Source: Beijerinckiaceae bacterium
Lineage (GTDB): Bacteria; Pseudomonadota; Alphaproteobacteria; Rhizobiales; Beijerinckiaceae
Length of the DNA stretch: 64,000 bases
Assembly: GCA_947452455.1 (NCBI GenBank)
Contig: CANGBX010000003.1
Location: forward strand, 186,001 to 250,000
Direction of reading: 5' to 3'
Shown: piece by piece, positions 57,490 to 64,000 of the stretch
Layout: each line of letters opens with the position of its first letter
Numbering within the stretch: the first letter of the stretch is position 1
The notes under the pieces: model-generated
Seen by the model: the letters and a program-made list of their open reading frames with translations, nothing else
Database searches by the model: none
Told to the model about the DNA's origin: nothing
Made by a program: the position numbers and the translations under genes

Positions 57490-58029
57490 TCAGCCCTTCT
57501 TCTCGGCCTTGGCGCGCTCAATGCCCTTTGTGATGATGGCGTGCGCTTCGGCCGCATCACCCCAGCGGAGCACTTTCACCCATTTGCCTTTCTCAAGGTC
57601 TTTGTAATGGGTGAAGAAATGCTCGATCTGCTCAAGGGTAATTGCCGGCAGGTCTGTATAGTTTTGGACGTTCTCGTAGCGACGCGTCAGCTTGGCTGAG
57701 GGCACAGCGATCAGCTTTTCGTCACCACCCGCTTCATCTTCCATCAGCAGCACGCCGACGATGCGGCAGCTCATGATGGCGCCTGGAATGATCGCGCGCG
57801 TATTGGCGACAATCACGTCGCAAGGGTCGCCATCATCCGACAAAGTGTGCGGGATGAAGCCGTAATTGCCCGGATAGCGCATGGCTGTATAGAGGAAGCG
57901 ATCCACCACCAGCGCGCCGGCCTCCTTGTCCATCTCATATTTGATGGGCTCGCCGCCAATCGGCACTTCAATGACGACATTGACCTCGGACGGGGGGTTC
58001 TTGCCGATGGAGACAGCATCCAGACGCAT
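57490..58029 (-). CDS. ppa: Inorganic pyrophosphatase
   Basis: A 179-residue family I pyrophosphatase. It starts [20 protein letters not shown] at 58029; the 48 codons of open frame above are not family-like. The signature [10 protein letters not shown] with the metal-binding Asp residues, [13 protein letters not shown] and [18 protein letters not shown] are all present. It hydrolyses pyrophosphate and drives biosynthetic reactions forward. The ATG follows a weak ribosome-binding region. Confidence 0.96.
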   Translation of the reverse strand: MRLDAVSIGKNPPSEVNVVIEVPIGGEPIKYEMDKEAGALVVDRFLYTAMRYPGNYGFIPHTLSDDGDPCDVIVANTRAIIPGAIMSCRIVGVLLMEDEAGGDEKLIAVPSAKLTRRYENVQNYTDLPAITLEQIEHFFTHYKDLEKGKWVKVLRWGDAAEAHAIITKGIERAKAEKKG

Positions 58030-58219
58030 GAAAGAAAAACTCCGGTTCTCAGATGGGCCCCTGATAGGCACCCTAGAAAGAGCGAGCAACCCAGACTTTA
58101 TGCAGGGTCGCAAAAGGAACGGGGCCAAAAACGACGAAAAATGCGCCTTCGACGGATCCTGTTTCGTAGACAAATATCAAGGTATTTCAGTAGGAAGCGC
58201 ATGGGGTGAGCGCTTAAAT

Positions 58220-58294
58220 TGGAGCGGGCGAAGGGATTCGAACCCTCGACCCCAACCTTGGCAAGGTTGTGCTCTACCCCTGAGCTACACCCGC
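58220..58294 (-). tRNA. tRNA-Gly (anticodon GCC)
   Basis: Read on the minus strand, a 75-base cloverleaf is complete. The acceptor stem GCGGGTG pairs with CGCCCGC (one U-G pair), the anticodon loop is TTGCCAA with a CAACC/GGTTG stem, the T arm is GAGGG-TTCGAAT-CCCTT, and the D arm is GCTC-AGGGGTA-GAGC. The CCA end is encoded. The anticodon bases are at 58260-58262. Confidence 0.97.
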
Positions 58295-58322
58295 ATCCGT
58301 CCGGCCAAGCCGGTAGGCGGGG

Positions 58323-58351
58323 TATATGCCGCATTCCCATTGCGATTGCAA
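58323..58351 (-). promoter_or_regulatory. Candidate promoter of tRNA-Gly
   Basis: On the minus strand TTGCAA (58351-58346) and CATATA (58328-58323) are spaced by exactly 17 bases, about 28 bases before the tRNA 5' end. Both boxes are fair sigma70 matches. Confidence 0.5.
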
Positions 58352-58496
58352 CCGCATCCTCATCCAAAAAGCAAAAAGGAGCCAAAGAGGCTCGAACTCA
58401 CTCCGATCAGGTTGCAGAGCGGCACCCTTTGCCCCATTTGAGAAGGAAGCGGGTCGCAGCGCATTTGGCGCGCCCCCAGACGTGAAAGAGGTTTTG

Positions 58497-59402
58497 ATGT
58501 TCGGCCAGACCAATGAGGCAGCACCGGCGAGCGCCAATGAGCTGATCAAAGACACGACTACAGAAGGCTTCCGCGAAGACGTGCTCGCTGAATCCATGCG
58601 CCAGCCCGTCCTCGTTGATTTCTGGGCGCCGTGGTGCGGACCCTGCAAACAAATGACACCGGTCATTGAGAAAACGGTCAAAGGGGCAAATGGCAAGGTG
58701 AAGCTTGCCAAGATGAACATTGACGAACATCCCCAGATTGCAGGTCAACTCGGCATTAAATCGATTCCCGCCGTCATCGCTTTTCAAAATGGCCGCCCGG
58801 TTGATGGTTTTGTCGGAGCGCTACCTGAAAGCCAGATCAAGAATTTTATTGAACGCATCGTCGGCCCCGTTGAAGGCGAGATGGACAGTGTTTTGGCTTC
58901 CGCGGAAGCGGCGGCAGAAGAAGGCCAGTATGAAGAGGCTGCAGAAATCTTCTCTGCCGTTTTGCAAGAAGACCCGACACATGTGGCGGCAGCCGCTGGT
59001 CTGGCACAGGCGCTCATCCATTTAGAGCGCGCGGCAGATGCCAAGAAAGTGCTCGAGTCCTTGCCGCCCGAAAGCGCCAAAAATCCAAAAATACAAGCAG
59101 CACTTGCCTCCGTTGAGCTCGCCATGCAGGCAGCCGATCTCGGTGAGGTTGGTGAATTTGAGCGCAAGCTCGCAGCAAATCCCGATGATCATGCAGCACG
59201 GTTTGACCTGGCAGTTGCTTTGAATGCGCGCGGCGAGCGCGAAACGGCTGCAGATGCGCTGCTCTATATCATCAAGAAGCACAAGGATTGGCAGGAGGGT
59301 AAAGCCCGCCAGCAATTGCTGCAGTTTTTCGAAGCTTGGGGCCCGATGGATCCCGAGACGATCAACGCGCGCCGTAAACTTTCAACGCTTCTTTTCTCTT
59401 AA
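58497..59402 (+). CDS. cnoX: CnoX-type thioredoxin/TPR co-chaperone
   Basis: A 301-residue protein with an N-terminal thioredoxin domain (about 20-125; active site WAPWCGPCKQM near 43, cis-Pro in KSIPAVIAF) and a C-terminal TPR-like helical region (about 135-300) with Ala-rich repeats. This is the YbbN/CnoX family. In Caulobacter the CnoX homologue keeps the CxxC and protects proteins from bleach-type oxidation for hand-over to chaperones, and this one also keeps CGPC. The ATG at 58497 is chosen; the open frame above overlaps the tRNA promoter region. The LON-domain gene follows after 18 bases. Confidence 0.9.
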   Translation: MFGQTNEAAPASANELIKDTTTEGFREDVLAESMRQPVLVDFWAPWCGPCKQMTPVIEKTVKGANGKVKLAKMNIDEHPQIAGQLGIKSIPAVIAFQNGRPVDGFVGALPESQIKNFIERIVGPVEGEMDSVLASAEAAAEEGQYEEAAEIFSAVLQEDPTHVAAAAGLAQALIHLERAADAKKVLESLPPESAKNPKIQAALASVELAMQAADLGEVGEFERKLAANPDDHAARFDLAVALNARGERETAADALLYIIKKHKDWQEGKARQQLLQFFEAWGPMDPETINARRKLSTLLFS

Positions 59403-59420
59403 AATACGAGAACCAAACCC

Positions 59421-60083
59421 ATGGGCATCAACAATCCTACGGATCGTATCGATGCGCTGCCGACGGTCATTCCGGTTTTTCCGCTGGCATCCGTTCTGCT
59501 TTTGCCGCGCGGCGAATTACCGTTGAATATTTTCGAGCCGCGTTATCTCGCAATGGTCGAAGATGCGCTACGCGCAGATCGCATCATTGGCATGGCGCAG
59601 CCGCAGGATGAACAAGAAGGCCTGCGCCCAACCATTCATTCGGTAGGCTGCATTGGCAAAATCACGCAATTTGCAGAAACTGGCGATGGCCGTCTCATGC
59701 TGACTTTGACCGGGCTTGCCCGATTTCGTGTCGTCGAAGAAATGACCGTGTTGACGCCTTACCGTCAGTGTCGCGTCTCTTATGAAGAATTTGCACGCGA
59801 TCTGGTCGAACGTGATGGCGAAAATCTTGTCGACCGCCCCGCGATTCTGAAAACCTTGCGCAATTTCGCTGAAGCCAATCGTCTGAAAATTGATTGGAAG
59901 AGCATTGAACAAACGCCCAATGAGGCGCTCGTCAATGCCCTTGCCATGATGAGCCCCTTTGGGCCGGACGAAAAGCAAGCCTTGCTCGAAGCCAAAACAC
60001 TCGCCACGCGCGCGGATGTCCTTGTTGCCATTACCGAGATTGAACTCGCACGTGGCAATGGGTCGAGCAGCAACCTGCAATAG
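59421..60083 (+). CDS. LON substrate-binding domain protein
   Basis: A 220-residue protein made only of the N-terminal domain of Lon proteases: [20 protein letters not shown] with [15 protein letters not shown], and [20 protein letters not shown]. There is no ATPase or protease domain. Stand-alone LON domains are common in alphaproteobacteria and may bind misfolded or client proteins. Its tight position behind CnoX suggests a joint role in protein quality control, an inference only. Confidence 0.9.
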   Translation: MGINNPTDRIDALPTVIPVFPLASVLLLPRGELPLNIFEPRYLAMVEDALRADRIIGMAQPQDEQEGLRPTIHSVGCIGKITQFAETGDGRLMLTLTGLARFRVVEEMTVLTPYRQCRVSYEEFARDLVERDGENLVDRPAILKTLRNFAEANRLKIDWKSIEQTPNEALVNALAMMSPFGPDEKQALLEAKTLATRADVLVAITEIELARGNGSSSNLQ

Positions 60084-60090
60084 GCCAAAG

Positions 60091-60306
60091 ATGCAAGAGC
60101 GCGACGAAACACAGCCATCCCATAATGGTCATTCCGTGATTGATCCGCGTCTTCTTGAAATGCTTGTCTGCCCCTTGAGCAAAACAGTGCTCGAATATGA
60201 TCGCGCCAATCAGGAATTGATTTCACGCACAGCGCGGCTCGCTTTTCCGATCCGCGATGGGATTCCGATCATGGTTTTGGATGAGGCGCGCGCGCTCGAG
60301 GGCTAG
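60091..60306 (+). CDS. Trm112 family protein
   Basis: A 71-residue protein starting at ATG 60091. [20 protein letters not shown] and [20 protein letters not shown] match the YcaR/Trm112 family, small partners of methyltransferases in eukaryotes and archaea; the bacterial role is poorly known. Only one Cys of a zinc knuckle is visible, as usual for the bacterial forms. It lies 7 bases behind the LON gene and its last 4 bases overlap the convergent UbiH-type gene. Confidence 0.88.
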   Translation: MQERDETQPSHNGHSVIDPRLLEMLVCPLSKTVLEYDRANQELISRTARLAFPIRDGIPIMVLDEARALEG

Positions 60307-61565
60307 GGCAGGCGCCCGAGCAAAAGCGCGGGCACGCGCCCTTGAAGGCCCGCAGCATCTTGGATCAAGCGACGCTTCAAGCGCGGCATGCGATCAACAA
60401 ACCCCATGCCCAGATCGCGGATGAGGCGTAGCGGGCCTATGTCATTGGCAAATAATGTATGCAATCCATGCGTGGCAGCAACCATTGTGGCCGTGTCGAA
60501 AAACCGCGCGCGCTGATAGGTCTCAAGCGCATTGGCCTCACCAGGATCAAGCCCAAGACGAATTTGTTCTGCCAGAGCTTCCACCAGCGCCGCAATATCA
60601 CGGAAGCCAAGATTGAGGCCTTGCCCAGCAAGGGGATGAACAAGATGAGCCGCATCCGCAACCAAAGCGATGCGCGGCGCGATGAATGACCGTGCTAAAT
60701 GAACACGCAAAGGAAAGGCTGCAGGCCCGTCCTCAAGCTGGAAAGAGCCAAGCGAATAACCAAAACGGCGCTCGACCTGTTCCAGAAACTCGTCTCGCGG
60801 CAAGTTCAGATAAGATGCGACATCTTCTTGATATTCAGTCCAGACAATCGAGGAGCGTCGGCCAGCCATGGGCAACATGGCAAAAGGTCCCGGCGGCAAG
60901 AAATGCTGAACGGCCACGCCGTGATGATCTTCTTCATGCGTCACCGTTGCGACGATCGCTGAACGCTTATAATCGTGCGAGACGGTTTCAATTCCAGCAG
61001 AACGACGGACTTTGGAATTGACGCCATCTGCGCCAATCAACAATCGCGTTTTCAAAACATTCCCATCGGCAAGTCGAATTTCGACAAAGCGCGAAGAGTA
61101 GATGAGGCGCGCAACGGCGCTTTTCAAAACATGAATGCTTTGTGTGAGCGCTTTCTTTTCAAGTGCGTCAATCACATCAGCGTTGCGGACCATATATGAA
61201 AAAGGTGCGCCATCTTCCAAAGGCTCATCAAATTGAAGAAACAGCGGCCGGATGGAATCATTGCGGCGAGAATCGGTGATCTTGAGGCTGCGCATCGGGC
61301 CAGCACGATCAGCAATGTCAGGCCAGATGCCAATCGCATCCAATAAATTTACGGAACCCGCGGCGAGCGCTGATGTTCGAAAATTGGCGTCGCGTGAGCC
61401 AAAGACGGGATCAATCACGCCAATCCGCAAAGCATCGCCAAATGTGGCGCGCAGCGCGAGGGCTGTTGAAAGCCCTGAAATACCTCCGCCCGCTACAAGA
61501 ATATCGAACACACGCCGCTCCTGAAACCCGAGCCGGTTGATAGCACTTTGGAGCCAAAGGGTCAT
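60303..61565 (-). CDS. UbiH/COQ6-type FAD monooxygenase (ubiquinone biosynthesis)
   Basis: A 420-residue flavoprotein hydroxylase. The FAD motif [18 protein letters not shown] is near residue 25, [19 protein letters not shown] is the DG motif, and [20 protein letters not shown] is the second FAD motif, with the HPLAGQGLN signature of the ubiquinone hydroxylases. Which ring carbon it acts on cannot be told; alphaproteobacteria vary (UbiL, UbiM, UbiH types). The start at 61565 gives [13 protein letters not shown]. It is divergent from tesB, with 34 bases between. Confidence 0.88.
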   Translation of the reverse strand: MTLWLQSAINRLGFQERRVFDILVAGGGISGLSTALALRATFGDALRIGVIDPVFGSRDANFRTSALAAGSVNLLDAIGIWPDIADRAGPMRSLKITDSRRNDSIRPLFLQFDEPLEDGAPFSYMVRNADVIDALEKKALTQSIHVLKSAVARLIYSSRFVEIRLADGNVLKTRLLIGADGVNSKVRRSAGIETVSHDYKRSAIVATVTHEEDHHGVAVQHFLPPGPFAMLPMAGRRSSIVWTEYQEDVASYLNLPRDEFLEQVERRFGYSLGSFQLEDGPAAFPLRVHLARSFIAPRIALVADAAHLVHPLAGQGLNLGFRDIAALVEALAEQIRLGLDPGEANALETYQRARFFDTATMVAATHGLHTLFANDIGPLRLIRDLGMGFVDRMPRLKRRLIQDAAGLQGRVPALLLGRLP

Positions 61566-61599
61566 GTCTCTTTCACGCTGACTTGACGCGGAGCTCCTG

Positions 61600-62487
61600 T
61601 TGGATTCAGAAAGTCTTATGTCGCAAGCTTTGGCCGATCTCCTCACCCGCCTTGATCTCCAAGAGATCGGGCAAGATGTTTTTTCCGGCACAAGCCCGCA
61701 GGGTGGTTTGGTGCGCGTCTTTGGCGGTCTGGTCGTCTCACAAGCCTTGGTAGCCGTAAGCCGAACCGTACCCGAGCGTCCGCCCCATTCGCTGCATAGC
61801 TATTTTCTACTGCCGGGCGATCCGACCAAACCCATCCGTTATGAGGTCGAGCGTTTACGTGACGGCGGGAGTTTTTCAGCGCGGCGCTGCGTCGCCAAGC
61901 AGGATGGCCGGACCATTTTCGCCTTAACGGCATCCTTCCATGCGGTTGAGGACGGGCTTGATTACGCCCCGACCATGCCGGAAGTGCCAAAGCCCGAGGC
62001 TCTGCCCGATCTTGCTGGTCTCAAAGCTGCTCTGGGCGACAAAATGCCGGAGGGCGTGCGGCGCTATCTGGAACGCGAGCGGCCCATCGACCTGCGGATT
62101 ATCGACCTCAAGCGTTTTGGCCCAAGGCCAGCTGGAACACCTCCCCGGACCGGACAGCGGATCTGGATGCGCGCCAAAGGATCGCTTCCCGACGATCCGG
62201 CCATCCATCGTGCCACCCTCGCCTATCTCTCCGATATGACCCTGCTCGATACGACCCTCGTGCCGCATGATGGTTCGGTTTTTGATGGAAAGGTTCAGGC
62301 AGCCAGCCTCGACCATGCCATTTGGTTTCATCGGCCGTTCCGCGCGGATGAGTGGATGCTCTACGACAAAGAGGCCCAGAGCACCCAAAGCGCGCGCGGA
62401 TTATCCCGTGGCCGTCTTTTTTCGGCTTCTGGCGATTTAATTGCGACCACGATGCAAGAAGGCCTGATCAGACCTAAGGCATCCTGA
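61600..62487 (+). CDS. tesB: Acyl-CoA thioesterase II
   Basis: A 295-residue double hot-dog thioesterase. FGGLVVSQALVAVSRTVPER with SLHSYFLLPGDPTKPIRYEV is the first repeat, and SLDHAIWFHRPFRADEWMLY the second with the catalytic Asp region. SFSARRCVAKQDGRTIFALT is typical. It hydrolyses medium- and long-chain acyl-CoAs in the cytoplasm. The TTG at 61600 has GGAG 6 bases before it; the ATG at 61618 is an alternative. Confidence 0.94.
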   Translation: MDSESLMSQALADLLTRLDLQEIGQDVFSGTSPQGGLVRVFGGLVVSQALVAVSRTVPERPPHSLHSYFLLPGDPTKPIRYEVERLRDGGSFSARRCVAKQDGRTIFALTASFHAVEDGLDYAPTMPEVPKPEALPDLAGLKAALGDKMPEGVRRYLERERPIDLRIIDLKRFGPRPAGTPPRTGQRIWMRAKGSLPDDPAIHRATLAYLSDMTLLDTTLVPHDGSVFDGKVQAASLDHAIWFHRPFRADEWMLYDKEAQSTQSARGLSRGRLFSASGDLIATTMQEGLIRPKAS

Positions 62488-62594
62488 CCCAATTGCCGTA
62501 ATTTTATGCATAACGCTGAGCTCTTTTGCCTATTTATACGCCAGCACGGCGCGGATTGAATCGATCTTACTCAACAAAAGCCGATTCTAGCCAT

Positions 62595-62611
62595 GATTCC
62601 GGTCCGGAATC
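62595..62611. promoter_or_regulatory. Perfect dyad upstream of glnK
   Basis: GATTCCGG-T-CCGGAATC is a perfect 17-base palindrome with a single central base, 138 bases before the glnK start. It is followed 13 bases later by a sigma54-like element. It does not match the usual NtrC half-site GCAC-N-GTGC. Confidence 0.5.
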
Positions 62612-62623
62612 GTAAAATCCCAC

Positions 62624-62640
62624 TTGGCACGCCGCTTGAA
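62624..62640 (+). promoter_or_regulatory. Imperfect sigma54-like promoter element
   Basis: TTGGCACG-CCGC-TTGAA matches the -24/-12 consensus (TGGCACG-N4-TTGC) except that the near-invariant GC at -12 is GA. glnK-amtB units are normally RpoN-dependent, so the site is plausible but weakened. Confidence 0.4.
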
Positions 62641-62712
62641 TTGCAGATCGACAGCATAGATGCGTCTTCTCGTATCTAGGCCAGGATCGAGCCGGCAGGG
62701 GGCGTCACGTAA

Positions 62713-63087
<375 letters not shown>

Positions 63088-63115
63088 CGTCCCCTCCACC
63101 CCTCAGGAGAACGAA

Positions 63116-64000
63116 ATGAAATCCCTCTCAATGATTAAGTCCGCGGGTCTTGCGCTTGGCGCTGGCCTGACCTCGCTGGCCGTATCTGCCAGCGTTGCCC
63201 TTGCCCAGACTCCGGCCGCGCCGGTTCCCAATAAGGGCGATACAGCCTGGATGATCGTCGCAACCCTTCTGGTTCTGATGATGTCGATTCCGGGTCTTGC
63301 CTTGTTCTACGGCGGTCTTGTCCGTTCGAAGAACATGCTCTCGGTATTGAGCCAAGTCTTCATGATCGTGTCGCTCGTCTCGATCCTCTGGGTGACCTAC
63401 GGCTATTCACTGTCCTTCACCAGCGGCGGTAGCCTGAACGACTATGTTGGCGGTCTGTCGAAAGCCTTCCTCATGGGCGTGACGCCTGAGACAACGGCGG
63501 CCACATTCTCGAATGGCGTTGTCATTCCTGAATATATCTACATGGCCTTCCAGATGACCTTTGCCTGCATCACGCCGGCCCTGATCGTCGGCGCCTTTGC
63601 CGAACGCATCAAGTTCTCGGCTCTGCTGGTTTTCATCGTCCTCTGGGTTACGGTGATCTACTTCCCGATCGCGCACATGGTTTGGTACTGGGGCGGCCCG
63701 GATGCCATCGGCGATGCTGCTAAGGCTGTGGCGGAAGCTGCTGACGAAGCTGCCAAGACCGCGGCTATGGCCAAGCTCGAAGAAGTTAAGGCTGATGCAG
63801 GCCTCATCTTCAAGTGGGGTGCTCTCGACTTCGCAGGTGGTACGGTCGTTCACATCAACGCCGGTATTGCAGGCCTCGTCGGCGCTCTTATGCTCGGCAA
63901 GCGTGTTGGTTATCCGCGTGAAGCGATGACCCCGCACTCGCTGACCATGACCATGATCGGCGCTTCGCTCCTGTGGGTGGGTTGGTTCGGCTTCAACGCC
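63116..64000 (+). CDS. amtB: Ammonium transporter AmtB, 3' truncated
   Basis: The gene runs off the right edge after 295 codons without a stop. The start MKSLSMIKSAGLALGAGLTS follows CAGGAGAACGAA, and a signal peptide ends at ASVALAQ. GDTAWMIVATLLVLMMSIPG and LFYGGLVRSKNMLSVLSQVF begin the transporter. FQMTFACITPALIVGAFAER and FAGGTVVHINAGIAGLVGAL (pore His about residue 245) are conserved. An Ala/Glu/Lys-rich insertion of about 40 residues (from AIGDAAKAVAEAADEA, about 197-235) sits between two helices; similar inserts occur in other Rhizobiales AmtB proteins. It is cotranscribed with glnK. Confidence 0.96.
   Translation, partial: MKSLSMIKSAGLALGAGLTSLAVSASVALAQTPAAPVPNKGDTAWMIVATLLVLMMSIPGLALFYGGLVRSKNMLSVLSQVFMIVSLVSILWVTYGYSLSFTSGGSLNDYVGGLSKAFLMGVTPETTAATFSNGVVIPEYIYMAFQMTFACITPALIVGAFAERIKFSALLVFIVLWVTVIYFPIAHMVWYWGGPDAIGDAAKAVAEAADEAAKTAAMAKLEEVKADAGLIFKWGALDFAGGTVVHINAGIAGLVGALMLGKRVGYPREAMTPHSLTMTMIGASLLWVGWFGFNA

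Noticed and set aside
58195-58215. Terminator downstream of tRNA-Gly
   Set aside because: AAGCGC and GCGCTT can pair, but the stem is 6 bases and no T-run follows on the minus strand.

Overview
The window is 64 kb of ordinary chromosome from an alphaproteobacterium, most likely a Hyphomicrobiales (Rhizobiales) species. The evidence is the DUF1476 F1-ATPase inhibitor, the mdh-sucCD-sucA-odhB-lpdA gene order, the sdhCDAB cluster, TIGR02302, DUF2794, DUF4167 and DUF2125 proteins, the chorismate mutase-hisC-tyrA / metX-metW arrangement, and a full ethylmalonyl-CoA branch (ccr, ecm, mcd). Base composition and codon use look even. I see no insertion sequence, prophage, CRISPR array, toxin-antitoxin pair or defence island. 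The genus cannot be fixed from the sequence alone.

Layout. 1-2 kb: end of an ATPase-inhibitor gene, xerC and a DUF4337 membrane protein. 2-17 kb: a TCA-cycle island on the minus strand (mdh, sucC, sucD, sucA, odhB, lpdA; then a TetR regulator, zapE and sdhC-sdhD-sdhA-sdhB, preceded by a TlpA-type thioredoxin). 17.4-20.5 kb: argH, a small LptM-like lipoprotein and lysA. 20.5-27.5 kb: a large TIGR02302 membrane/coiled-coil protein, a 63-residue HIG1-type membrane protein, a PduO-type cobalamin adenosyltransferase, etfBA, 3-hydroxyacyl-CoA dehydrogenase and an HNH nuclease. 27.5-33.5 kb: an unknown membrane protein, thpR, a tesA/ybbA/ybbP-type locus and a Bax-inhibitor-1 protein. 33.5-41 kb: DUF2794, htpG, prmC, DUF4167 and clpB. 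41-47.2 kb: ecm and ccr (divergent), an EamA transporter and mcd. 47.2-53 kb: hpt, ftsE-ftsX-ydcF-plsC, a ChaC-like protein and DUF2125. 53-57.5 kb: tyrA, hisC and chorismate mutase divergent from metX-metW. 57.5-62.5 kb: ppa, tRNA-Gly(GCC), cnoX, a LON-domain protein, Trm112, a UbiH-type hydroxylase and tesB. 62.7-64 kb: glnK and the start of amtB.

How it works together. The TCA genes oxidise acetyl-CoA. Ccr, Ecm and Mcd are core steps of the ethylmalonyl-CoA pathway, which lets a bacterium without isocitrate lyase build biomass from acetyl-CoA. The nearby PduO enzyme can supply adenosylcobalamin for Ecm, and EtfAB is the expected electron acceptor for Mcd; both links are inference from known biochemistry.

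The most interesting signal I found is not a gene. A near-identical palindrome, TATGTTGC-N3-GCAACAAA, lies just upstream of ecm and mcd, and a slightly degenerate copy lies upstream of ccr, which suggests one regulator for the whole branch. Other regulatory candidates are a repeat array upstream of sdhC, matching heat-shock-type promoters before the Bax-inhibitor-1 gene and htpG, a dyad upstream of glnK, and mutually exclusive hairpins before metX. I did not find a clearly undescribed multi-gene system.
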